This document shows, piece by piece, positions 48,690 to 58,196 of a stretch of DNA of 64,000 nucleotides (positions are counted from its first letter, which is position 1; every line of letters starts with the position of its first letter). The DNA comes from Coptis chinensis. Its lineage: Eukaryota; Streptophyta; Magnoliopsida; Ranunculales; Ranunculaceae. A program made the translations under genes and the position numbers. The stretch lies in the NCBI GenBank assembly GCA_015680905.1, contig CM027382.1:5208001-5272000 (forward strand), given 5' to 3'. Below the pieces are notes generated by a model that saw only the letters and a list, made by a program, of their open reading frames with translations, had not been told where the DNA came from and ran no database searches.

Positions 48690-48950
48690 ATGCAAATATA
48701 TGTAAAACTATATTTGCATAGTCACTAAAGCTATGAAAACTTAAATTTACATAGTAACTTTTGAAATTAAATTAGCTCGTGACACCCTTTATATGTAAAT
48801 GTATGTTTACATAGTCATTATATATGTAAATCTATATTTACATAGTAATTTTTTTAACTTTCTCATTACTCCCATTCGAAACTATGTAAATGTATTTTTA
48901 CATAGACAATATATATAAATCAAACACTAGTTAAATTTACATAGCATCAA
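48690..48950. repeat. Palindromic repeats of atgtaaat...atttacat type
   Basis: Five or six imperfect copies of a short palindromic unit (tatgtaaat.tat.tttacatag) spaced 40-100 bp apart just downstream of the captured heat-shock gene. Confidence 0.8.
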
Positions 48951-49819
48951 CTAGTAGATGTTTAAGCTAGCTTTGCTATCCAATTTAGCGATAGAGGATG
49001 AAATGGTGATCGTTGTTTGGAGATTATGTGTTTGATAAAATTACAATAAATAGCTTCTTAATAACTACCATAATGAAGTATGTTATTATGACAAAAGTGA
49101 TTTTTCAAGTAATCTTGGATTCACAAATATAGATAATTATATTAGTGTTTAACCCGATAGAGAAAGGGACTCTGACACATAATATTTCCGAAAAGCTATA
49201 AACATTTCATCCATCATAATAAAATGTTTTGGCAAAGTAATTATACAAAAAAGTATAATCCAAAGAAAGACCTGAATATGCATAACATGAATACTAAACA
49301 ACTCCAACACATTAACAAGTAGTACATCATAATCTAACACTCCCAAGTTAGAATGGTTCTAATATTTTACCACAAATAAACACAACGTAATCAACTAGAA
49401 ATACGGAAAATCAGCTCTTCATTTCTTGCATTCTTCTTTTGGATCCCATTTTTCTTGTTGGCTGATACAATCTCATATGTCAGGTCAACCCTCAATTGTC
49501 TCGCGTCTTCTACCGTTATATCTTGCATAGCTTTTCCACATTATAGTATTCACGAACATAATGATGAATAATCCACAATCTGAACTGAAAATGCCAAAAA
49601 AGAAGTTTCAAATAAGAGATAAGAGATTAAAAAGACATTTAAGTTCGGGAAGTGAAGTTCTTACGATGCTCCTTGTTGTGGGCATGCTCCAACTTTGATA
49701 TTTTTCATCAAATCCACATCTAGCAACCTTAGCTCCTGACGCCTACATCTAATAGATTCCACCACCCTCTCTTGCTGCATTCAATTGAACAAAAAAAAAA
49801 CCAAAACCATGTAAATGTA

Positions 49820-50120
49820 TAAGAATGCAGAGTAACCACATACTACATCTTCATAGATTTTGTAAATTTAGTTTGCAAATATAAGAATGCAGACTAACCA
49901 CAGACTACACATTCAACTTCAAGACTAAAATTACTATGCAAATATAAGAATGCAGAGTAACCACACTACACATCCAACTTCAAGACTAAAACTACTACGC
50001 AAATATAAGAATGCAGAGTAACCACGGCACTACATCTTGGTGTGAATTTAGTTTGCAAATATAAGAATGCAGACTAACCACAGACTACCCATTCAACTTC
50101 AGTAATTAAATTACATGGAA
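49820..50120. repeat. Tandem ~60-bp array
   Basis: Successive copies of caaatataagaatgcag.gtaaccaca plus a tail caacttcaagactaaa, about four to five units, diverged. Confidence 0.85.
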
Positions 50121-50329
50121 GATGCTTACCCATGCAAATGATAGGAAATATAGACACTTTGGTGGAGAACATCCAATTAGCTTCACCACTTCCTTGGGGA
50201 GGTGGAAGAACACGCACCAATCAATAATCTACCATAAAACAAAAGAAAGAAAAATAAGTAAATTGCAAGTTTTTTCATTTGAAAAGATTTGAGTAATCTT
50301 TTGTTGGGAAATAAAAAGAGAGTAAATAG

Positions 50330-50420
50330 AGTTTATGGTGGTGTCGGAAAATAGAGAGAGAGAGTAAAGAGAGGCGAGGGTTTATGGTGGTGTCGGGAAA
50401 TAGAGAGAGAGTAAAGGACT
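50330..50420. repeat. Tandem ~55-bp duplication
   Basis: tttatggtggtgtcgg.aaatagagagag occurs twice in direct order, at about 50334 and 50380. Confidence 0.85.
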
Positions 50421-50689
50421 TCATAGTATTTCATTCCAAGACTTCTACAAACACCGAAAACTAAACTTGAAATTGTGGACTTCATAGTACCCCTCCCAAA
50501 AAGAGAACTCGCTTTTGGTGGATATCTCACTAGAAATTGGAGTAGACAAGGCTTGAAATTGTAGGTTCTCGCTCGATCGATCGATTGAGAGAGAGAGAGG
50601 ATTTTGACTGAACATAGTGGATCGGAGTTTCGCTTTGTAGCCTTACTAGTCTAAGACCTAAGTCATTGCTAGCCTACTAGTGTCCACTA

Positions 50690-51060
50690 ACATGAAAATG
50701 CAAAGTAAAGTTACTATGCAAATTTAAGAATGCATAGTAAAACTACTACGCAAATTTAAAAATACAAAGTAAAACTACAACACAAACATGAAAATGCAGA
50801 ATAAAGCTACTATGTAAATTTAAGAATGCATAGTAAAACTACTACTAAATTTAAAAAATACAGAGTAAAAAACTATCACCACACATTACACAAACATGAA
50901 AAAACAAACACAAGAAAAATTAAGAATGCAGAGTAAAAACTATTACTTAAAATATAAAAAATGCATAGTACAACTACTACACAAACATAAAATGCATAAT
51001 GAAATTGCAAAACTATGAAAACTAGAAAATACATAGTAAAATCACTAAACAAACGTGAAA
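50690..51060. repeat. Tandem ~32-50-bp array
   Basis: Repeated gaaaatgca.agtaaa.ctacta.gcaaattta words, eight or more imperfect copies. Wording is related to the 49.8-kb array. Confidence 0.8.
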
Positions 51061-52184
51061 TTGATTTACAAGCATATGAAAATTTATTTTTTCATACAAA
51101 TTTATAGAAATATGATTAAAGGTTGAAGATTCTCACCGGATTTGGTTTTGTTCAACAAGTTTTTGGGCAGTCATCTTCTCAATTTCATCTCCATCTCTTC
51201 TAGAACTTGAAAGTTTGATTTTTTTTTTTTTTTTTTTTTTTTTCAGCTTTTTTCGAGATTGTAGAGTTATTCATTTTCTCTTTTGTTGCTTTCATAGTTT
51301 TTGTTGGTGATTCAACCATTTATTTCTTTTGTTTTGCCATCTTAACTATGTGAATTTAGATTTGTAGGAGAAGAAATTTTAGATCTAAAAAGCTAAAGAG
51401 AAGGAAGAGAGAAAATAGAAGGATTCACGTGTTCATGGGTCTTTAAGTAATATTTTTGTCAGCTTATTATTTTAAAAAAAACATGGAGGTTTTGTGAGTG
51501 GTTAGGATTTGAGGGGGTTTTAATGTACCAGTTTTTTAAGCAAGGAGATTAAACGCAATCTCTCGTCAAATATCCCCAAAGAAGAAAATATATCCATGAC
51601 ACATATCCATAAATCAGAGATCGATATTTTGTCATATCCTGATATTTTGTACTATATCTTCAACCACAGGAGGCAAATAATAATTGATACCCTTAATTGT
51701 GGGGTACTTGGACGTGATGATATGATATTAAGGGTGGTTCCGATTCCACCGCATCAATAAGTTCTTTTATGGACTCAAACCCTTTGTATGTCTCCACAAC
51801 CTTCTTCATCATTATGAAAGTGTATTTAGACATTGATTTATTAAACAGACCAATAAATTTCCTGTCTGGGTGTTGATAAAATCGCACATTGTGCGCCTTT
51901 TCAAAAGCCATTCCCCCATCGAGAACTCTGTCTGCTAAGTGGTACCTAATACAAAAAAAAATGTGCACGTACTATATTATCACTGTATTCGTTCATAAAA
52001 TGTATAAATCCAAATGTGGAGAAGCGCATGAAAGATTATATCACTGACCAAGTTTGCATTGAAATAGCTAGTATCAGTAGCCATTAGTAACATAGGAAAC
52101 ATGGAAGCACCATCTTGAGAAGGAAGAAGGATTTGGCAGAAAGGCGTCAAACCATATGACCTTTCCGTTTGGTCATCTTGATTA

Positions 52185-52345
52185 GCAGGGGTGGATCCAA
52201 GATTTCCATTCAAGGGGGCTGCTACAACTAACACACTAAATATATTATTTTGGGTGAATTATACACTATTATTATAACTAGTATTTTTTTTTTTTTCGAA
52301 AGTTGTGTGTGCTGCAACACACCCCGCCCCCTAGATCTGCCCCTG
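52185..52345. mobile_element. hAT MITE (161 bp) in exon 1 of the pseudogene
   Basis: Starts CAGGGGTGGATCCAAG and ends CTAGATCTGCCCCTG, and is flanked by the exact 8-bp duplication TTGATTAG (52177-52184 and 52346-52353). Confidence 0.92.
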
Positions 52346-52379
52346 TTGATTAGTACAGGGTGAGCAAGTAATGGTTAGA

Positions 52380-53045
52380 AAAGTTGATTTACACAAATCC
52401 ATTGAGATATGAATGAGTAATTTGTCTCCCAAGTTACCCCACTTGAGATGAAATAGGTTTCTCTTAAAACAGTATGTAAAGTGAGAAAAACCTTTTCGAA
52501 ATGGTGCACTGGTTCAAAACAGTGCATTATGCCGAAAAGGTGCAATCTTTTGAAATGTGCACTGGTTCGAAACAGTACATCATACTAAAAATGTGTGACC
52601 TTTCGAAATAGGCACTGGTTCGAAACAATGTTTTATGCCGAAATGGTGTATCTTTTTGAAACATGTGATTTTTCAAAGAGTTGCTTTACTTTTTCCAAGA
52701 GTCATTATGTTGTTTCGAAGAGACATCACGTCCCACTCACCTATAAATAGAGAAGGACACCAGATTACACAGAGTTCTGATCTTTCTCTTCTCCCTCTGT
52801 TCTTAGTCAAATACTATGTTATGTTCGCTGATTCTATAGAATTGAAGTGCTAGCTTTCTATAGAAGGAAATCCGTTCTATCTTGGGAGACAGTTTCCCAT
52901 CAACCTTCAAGCACCGTGAGGAGGAAAATCTGTCTTAAGGACATAGTGTATCTACTTCCATTTACACTGTACATTGAAGGAAATATAGCTATAGTTACAA
53001 ATACAGAAGGCGAAAGAAGATTCGTTTATCGTGTTTTTGTTATTG
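52380..53045 (+). repeat. Copia-type LTR remnant with promoter and repeats
   Basis: Three to four degenerate ~50-bp units (gcactggttcgaaacag ... atgccgaaa.ggtg) at 52500-52660 are followed by a TATA box (cctataaatagag, about 52740) and a leader-like stretch. This is the usual layout of U3 then R in plant copia LTRs. No second LTR or internal domain is attached, and the boundaries are not clear. It may have truncated exon 1 of the methyltransferase pseudogene. Confidence 0.45.
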
Positions 53046-53053
53046 GGCAATTT

Positions 53054-53268
53054 GACAATGGCTTATTTGGTGAACTTGACAAATTTTCTGGTTACGAAAC
53101 ATACTAGTGCATATATTGACATTGCAAGTTCTTGGCAATGCGAAATTTGCAGTGGCGGCAGTTGTCTCGGTGTTGATTTTCAAGAATCCGATGAATAATG
53201 GGAATGATTGGATTTGGAGTTACAATTATGGGTCTAGTATTGTACAGTTAAGCAAAGAAAGGATCGAA
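53054..53268 (+). pseudogene. Nucleotide-sugar transporter C-terminal fragment
   Basis: Frames read MAYLVNLTNFLVTKHTSA, then LTLQVLGNAKFAVAAVVSVL and IFKNPM, then MGMIGFGVTIMGLVLYS-stop-AKKGSK. These match the last transmembrane part of plant UDP-sugar/triose-phosphate-translocator family transporters, from memory. Two frameshifts (about 53110-53125 and 53190) and a TAA in place of a Glu codon make it dead. No intron is seen within the piece and the rest of the gene is absent. It abuts the copia LTR remnant. Confidence 0.8.
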
Positions 53269-54179
53269 GATCACCTTATATTAATATTTTGGATTCGATG
53301 AATTATTAGACAGGTAAGACATGGGCATTTTCTATATTTATTTTAGATTCAACTTCTTTTGACAAAAGAAAAAAGAAATGTGATATCATACCATCAATTA
53401 TCAAATGAATTGAGTGTATATTGTTGAACCAAAAAAAGGGTTCTCTTTATTACTCGATCTTGTTTATTTTTGTAAAAGAACAAGTTTTCTCTACATATAT
53501 CCCCCTCTTTATTTCTCATCATAGCTGTGATTCTATATATGTTGCTTAATAGAATTAATACAGAGGATACTGATTGGGAAATTTTGGTTATTCATGTGAA
53601 TGCTTTGACAATTCCCTCCACTTTTAATTTAATCCTATTATTATCTGAGTGGTCCCATTTTAGGCAATTTGATCACTATATTGATTATACGTGATAAGGA
53701 TGTGTTTGTTGGCACTCTCTTTATTTAATAACACTTTGTATAATGTCGCTTATTTATCTTCCTTTTTGGACTAGAAATTTGGTTCCATATTACTTTACTC
53801 CTCAGCCATGAATGCAGGCTTATAAAAAGTACTTTAGTGCAAAGGAGCTGAGAGGTCCAAATCCTTGACGTAATGTTAAATTTCTTTTGTTAGAGCATCA
53901 CCAATGGGTTGTGTAAATTTACACAGCCATATAGGCTCCACATAGGAGCCACATGTGTTTTTAAAACGATTTACACAATGAGTTTAATTGGTTAAAAAAC
54001 ACATTCAATAGTGACCAATGTAACTTTTTGCAAAATGTGTCAAAAGAAGTGGTGTTGGCTTCCTATTTGAAAGTTTAATGGGTTAAAAAACACATTCAAT
54101 ATTTGAAAGTTCCATTGAAACCCGTCTTGTTTTGTTTTGTCGTCCCGACCTCTTAATATTTGAAACTCTCTCTAATTGA
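53269..54179. other. Intergenic, no gene seen
   Basis: AT-rich, with a near-repeat of gttaaaaaacacattcaatag/tt at about 53990 and 54085. No coding region is supported. Confidence 0.6.
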
Positions 54180-54520
54180 TTATGTTTCGTTCCGTATTCG
54201 TTTTATCGATGAAGCTTGTTTTCATATTATTAGATTGAAACTTTTAGTTACTAATACTTGTTTATGATTTTGTTTTGTAGCGAAAATCATCTACACAGGT
54301 GCGAAGAAATTGTTTAATGGCGGAGTAGTAGCTCGGGTCGGAGACCACCCGCCTGAGAAAAAAAAGGAAGGGGAACCTCGGCATCTAGAGGGGATCGACA
54401 CGACAAGCGGATTATGCCAATTAGAGTAATGTAGTAGGTGTAGGTGATTTAGAGATAGTAGAGAAAAATAAAAGAAGAAGTGGGAAAGAAATGAATGCTC
54501 CTATTTGTATATGGATTATG
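54180..54520 (+). repeat. Left inverted arm around the mobile-domain pseudogene
   Basis: Contains catctacacaggtg.gaagaaatt, gcatctagaggggatc and gtagtaggtgtaggtgattt. The same blocks recur in reverse complement at about 55545-55880. Confidence 0.8.
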
Positions 54521-54534
54521 GTTTTGGTTTTGGT

Positions 54535-54592
54535 GTAAATTTGATGTATACGAATGTATGGGTGTAAATTTGATGTATACGAATGTATGGAA
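54535..54592. repeat. Tandem 29-bp duplication
   Basis: gtaaatttgatgtatacgaatgtatgg occurs twice in tandem. Related ggaatttgaa words follow to 54662. Confidence 0.9.
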
Positions 54593-54664
54593 TTTGAAGT
54601 TATGTATACATCATAGGAGTTGGAATTTGAAATTTGTAGAAATTTGGAATTTGGAATTTGAAGT

Positions 54665-55620
54665 CTTCTTTCGATCGAGACTCCTAAGAGTTGGGAGACA
54701 TCATCCAAAGTGATAGTCATCTCCCCAAACGGCATATGAAATGTGTTGGTCTCCAATGCCACCTCCCCAGAAACGCAGAGACCAACACTGAATCCTGATA
54801 CTCATATACTCCCATCATGAGATCATACAAACCCGTCCTTATGAGCTCGTTTTCAAATTTAGGAAAGTTTTTAAATTCTGACTCCATATTCCATTGATTT
54901 AACTTGGTTAGGTGCTGACCACACTTCAAAACTCTGTGCTCCTAAAACAATAAAGATAACAAAGAGTCAATGAGAAGAAGATTTAATTTCGTAAAAAAAA
55001 TAAAATTAAAGTACTAATTAATATTAATATTAATATTACCTGCCCCTCCCAAACATTGCAAGCAACGTGCACAGCATAGTCATACAACCGTTGGTCCTTG
55101 ACACAACCTACCACTCTAGTCGGGCCACCACCATATGTGCCTAGTTGGTACTCTTTGTCTTTCTTCGATTTTCTCACAAAAGTTTGAACAGGACGTACCA
55201 CCGGTGCCTCCATTATTTCCTCTACCGCTTCCTCCTCATCATCATCCTCTTTCTCATTGTCATCTTACTCCAAATTGTCGTCAACCTCCTCCAGATCGTC
55301 ATCCTTTTCGTCCCCCTCCTCATTGTCGTCACCAAACTTTTCACCTTCCTCCTCTTCCCCTTCCCCATCCCTTTCCTCTTCACCATCAGCATCCTCCTCT
55401 TTCCCTTCCCCTTCCTCATCATCATCATCCTCCTCCTCTTTACTATCACCACCATCTAAATTCTCAGGAATAACTACATCGACATCTTCATCCTTATCTA
55501 TATATCCTCATCTAAATCTAAATCTAAATCTAAATCATCATCATCTACAATAGGAGCCCTTATTCCTTTCTTCATTTTTCTTTTATTTTTTTCTACTACC
55601 TCTAAATCACCTACACCTAC
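54665..55620 (-). pseudogene. Plant mobile domain (PMD/MAIN-like) protein, broken
   Basis: On the minus strand a long Glu/Asp-rich region (about 55220-55560, for example DSKEEEDDDDEEGEG) contains stops. It leads to MEAPVVRPVQTFVRKSKKDK and a segment ending VACNVWEGQ at 55040, with a GT donor. After a 98-bp intron with an AG acceptor, the 54941 exon reads LKCGQHLTKLNQW, LIRTGLYDLMMGVYEYQDSV and then, after a frameshift near 54760, ETNTFHMPFGEMTITLDDVS. The last motif is the hallmark of the plant mobile domain (MAIN/PP7-long-form-like), shared between host genes and transposons. The C-terminal two thirds of the domain are absent. Confidence 0.82.
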
Positions 55621-55880
55621 TATATTACTCGGATTAGTGGCTTCTTGATCCCCTCTATGGGTGGATGCCGACGTGGCCCTTCTTCTTTTTTTTCAAGCGG
55701 GTCAGCATGGCTCGAACTACTACTGCCGTCACTAAGCAATTTCTTCACACCTGTGTAGATGGTTTTTTTTACATTCTTTGATCGATGAGCAATTATTACT
55801 ACAAAAAATAGTAATAAACAAATATTAGTAACAAGGTAATTTAAAAAATAGTTGTTGTCTTCGGAAAATAACAACAAACA
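55545..55880 (-). repeat. Right inverted arm around the mobile-domain pseudogene
   Basis: Reverse complement of the 54180-54520 region, with matching catctacacaggtg and gtaggtgtaggtgattt blocks and extra bases. The arm overlaps the presumed 5' end of the mobile-domain gene. Confidence 0.8.
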
Positions 55881-55925
55881 AAAACGAACATAACCACTCC
55901 AAATCGAAGAACAAATAAACATAAT

Positions 55926-55956
<31 letters not shown>

Positions 55957-56727
55957 ACGAAAATGGCTTAATAACCATGAATATGGAGACCAGTTTCATG
56001 ATCCATAGTACAGCTGTAAGTGGGATGAACACAAATAACTGATAGAGTTGGCCAGTCTAGGAATTGAATTAGATCTTCAAAAGACGGTGAGGGGGGACTC
56101 TAATTTAATTTTTGGTTGACAAAAAAATATTAAATACTCGCATCAAGGATCCAAGTTCAACCTTGACCTTTCACAATCTCTGAGTCTATAGAAGATTGCT
56201 AAAGCTAGCTACCCTACTTACAAGACATGTTACAAGTCCCAGGCCTCTCGCTCTAAAAGGAGTAAACTCTTCTCTCTCTTTCTCCCTCTCCTAGTTTGAG
56301 ATCACCAACTCTATAACCAAATTTAAGAATACAACATCGTATGTTGAGAAAACTAATAAGCTATCTTGTCAAAGGTGCCAGTACCACTTAGGTGCCTTAT
56401 AAAGTGAAAAATGTTGTAGATTGTTGTCAAAGGCGTTTCCATGACGTTGCCAAGGAGCTTAATACCTAGCTCCTCCCTCGCCCTTTACAAACATAGCTTA
56501 TAAGATCTGGTGAGTGGTGCCTCTTCGGTAGCATTATACGGAATTACCATGCCACACTTCCCACACTCCTGCACAACATTAAACAGAACAAGATATATGT
56601 GCATGGTATGCGAATGTACATAAATAGGTATGCACACTGATGATTGTGCACACATGTTGTTTGTGGTATGCACATAGATTACCTATTTTAGGTATTCAAA
56701 CTAATTATTGTACATACCGCAGTAGGT
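55881..56727. other. Intergenic, no gene seen
   Basis: A poly-A run at about 55940 and several ggtatgcacac words at about 56600-56740. No coding region is supported. Confidence 0.6.
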
Positions 56728-57666
56728 ATGCACACATGTTACTTTGTCGATTGTCCTTTTACAAGGGCCCTTTGGTTTGGTATGAAACTCCATTCTATTG
56801 TTTATAGTGTATCATCCTTATCCTTCAAGGAGTCGCTGGAAAATGCCCTTTGCAAATGTAGTAGACATCAAGAAGGACAAGAACTTCTACAAAAATTGGC
56901 GATATCACTTTGGTGTATTTAGTTGGAGTGAATAACCGCCAGGTTTTGAATCTACTTCTATCAATCATGTCGGTTTTCTCTTTAAAGCTAAGAATCTTTT
57001 ACCCTCTCTTTGAATGCAAATGAGAATAATATAAACAACAAAGGCACAAGATAAGGTACCTATCCGCTTTGTTTGTCTCTACCACCGGTTGGTTGGTATA
57101 AGTTGAATACGAGATGGCTCGCTTTTAGGATGTCCCGACCAAGTGGTGCTAGTGTTATTGTTAGAAATGATTATGGTGGTTTTGTATGTGGTTTATCTGT
57201 TCCTTTTAAGCGCGCAAGTGCCATGTTTATGGAGTTTTACGCATTGAGATTGGGTCTCAGGGTGGCCAAGAGTCTGAAATTTGAACATTTAATTATGGAA
57301 GTAGACTCCTCCTATCTTTGTTCTGCCGTATTGAATGAGCTGGAAGACATACCAATGGAGGTTGTGGTGTTACTAGATGATATTAAACATTTAATGAGTG
57401 TAATTCCTGAAGTTAAGATGACGTGGAATTACAGAGAAGGGAATCGGGCGGCTGATGCATTTGCTAGATATGCCTCCAACCAAGCTACTTATGAAGTATG
57501 GATGGGGCGGCTGATGCATTTGCTAGATATGCCTCCAACCAAGCTACTGATGAAGTATGAAGGGGGTGTATTGAATTTCCTAAGGAATCCTTTTATGGAT
57601 TTTTAACATTTCTTGGATCCATTAAACTGATTTTTTGTACGTATTATAATTATGATTAAAAAAAAA
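56728..57666 (+). pseudogene. LINE 3' remnant: zinc-binding and RNase H domains
   Basis: 56728-56922 resembles the zf-RVT domain end (CPFTRALWFG). 57073-57606 is an RNase H (RVT_3 type): GWYKLNT, then ASVIVRNDYGGFVCG, MEFYALRLGLRVAKS with the Glu, IMEVDSSYL with Asp, and YREGNRAADAFARYA with Asp. The first catalytic Asp (normally NTDG) is Arg here. A 59-bp tandem duplication at 57446-57563 adds a frame-shifted copy to the C-terminus. A poly-A run at 57658-57666 marks the 3' end. The reverse transcriptase is absent, so the copy is heavily truncated or internally deleted. Confidence 0.8.
57446..57563. repeat. 59-bp tandem duplication in the RNase H remnant
   Basis: gggcggctgatgcatttgct... starts at 57446 and again at 57505, nearly identical. 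59 is not a multiple of three, so the second copy is read in a different frame. Confidence 0.95.
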
Positions 57667-58178
57667 GTTTTGGTAATTTGTTCATTTTGCAGTAAACAAG
57701 GTTTAATCACTTCTTATTTAGTTATGTGTGCACCGAAACACCAATGATATAATGGACATCTCTTCTTCAATATGGTTTTTCTCTATTTTTTGATGAATCG
57801 ACTATTTTAAGACACCTCATCTTATTGTTGTTTGAACTCAAATAAACAGATGTAGTACTTGATTTCTCAAGGTGCATGTGGGGTGGTTGTTTGATATAGG
57901 CAAACATAGAAATTGAAATCAATTTTTTCCCCTAATAGTGGGTGGGATTAGGTTATTTAATTTTTGTAGATAGCGCCCGTAAACCTAAATACAGTTGATG
58001 TTTATGATTATCCGAGCGCAATGACTCGACTTTTCTTCCAACAAAAAATGTCATTCTTAACTTTGTTACGTTGTTTGCATGCTTTTTATAATCATTTGGT
58101 GGCATTCTTTTTCTTTTTTATCATTATTATGAGAAGGACAAAAGCTGAGCTACTTCCAGTTTCTTTATAATCACTAAC
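57667..58178. other. Intergenic, no gene seen
   Basis: AT-rich spacer between two LINE copies with no supported feature. Confidence 0.6.
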
Positions 58179-58196
58179 ATAAGATCATGGGTACTT

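Larger units (their letters stand above)
47322..51655. mobile_element. MULE-like element (4.3 kb) carrying a heat-shock gene, in exon 2 of the pseudogene
   Basis: The 11-bp sequence atcttcaacca is present on both sides (47311-47321 and 51656-51666), within a coding exon that has it once in the intact gene. The ends are inverted copies (taatataaaatatcgcgatat against tagtacaaaatatcaggatat), continuing into palindromic atatcgcgatat-type repeats at 47330-47620. No transposase is visible. An 11-bp duplication points to Mutator-like transposition. The cargo includes a small heat-shock protein gene with its 5' flank, plus tandem-repeat arrays. Confidence 0.8.
43367..52375 (-). pseudogene. Second COMT-like methyltransferase copy, truncated and broken by insertions
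   Basis: The exons match those of the intact gene at 37130-39017. Exon 4 is about 43374-43584 and 44641-44730, split by a hAT element. Exon 3 is about 46800-46865 (GIEHVGG, FASVPKGKTIFMK), with its GT donor changed to TT. Exon 2 is about 47283-47321 and 51667-51950 (FEKAHNVRFYQHPD, IMMKKVVETYKGFE), split by a 4.3-kb MULE-like element. The 3' part of exon 1 is about 52050-52184 and 52346-52375 (SYGLTPFCQILL, DGASMFPMLLMAT), split by a 161-bp hAT MITE. The N-terminal half of exon 1 is missing. Intron sequence is also shared with the first copy (for example gtagtgataagta near 46670), so this was a tandem gene duplication and not a retrocopy. Confidence 0.92.

Noticed and set aside
48690..51060. 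Regular short repeats suggestive of a CRISPR array
   Set aside because: Plant nuclear DNA. Units are imperfect, vary in spacing and lack unique spacers. They are ordinary tandem and palindromic repeats.
55135..55553. Pro/His-, Ser- and Leu-rich plus-strand frames and an Arg/Met-rich minus frame
   Set aside because: All are alternative readings of the GAG/GAT-rich acidic region of the mobile-domain pseudogene.
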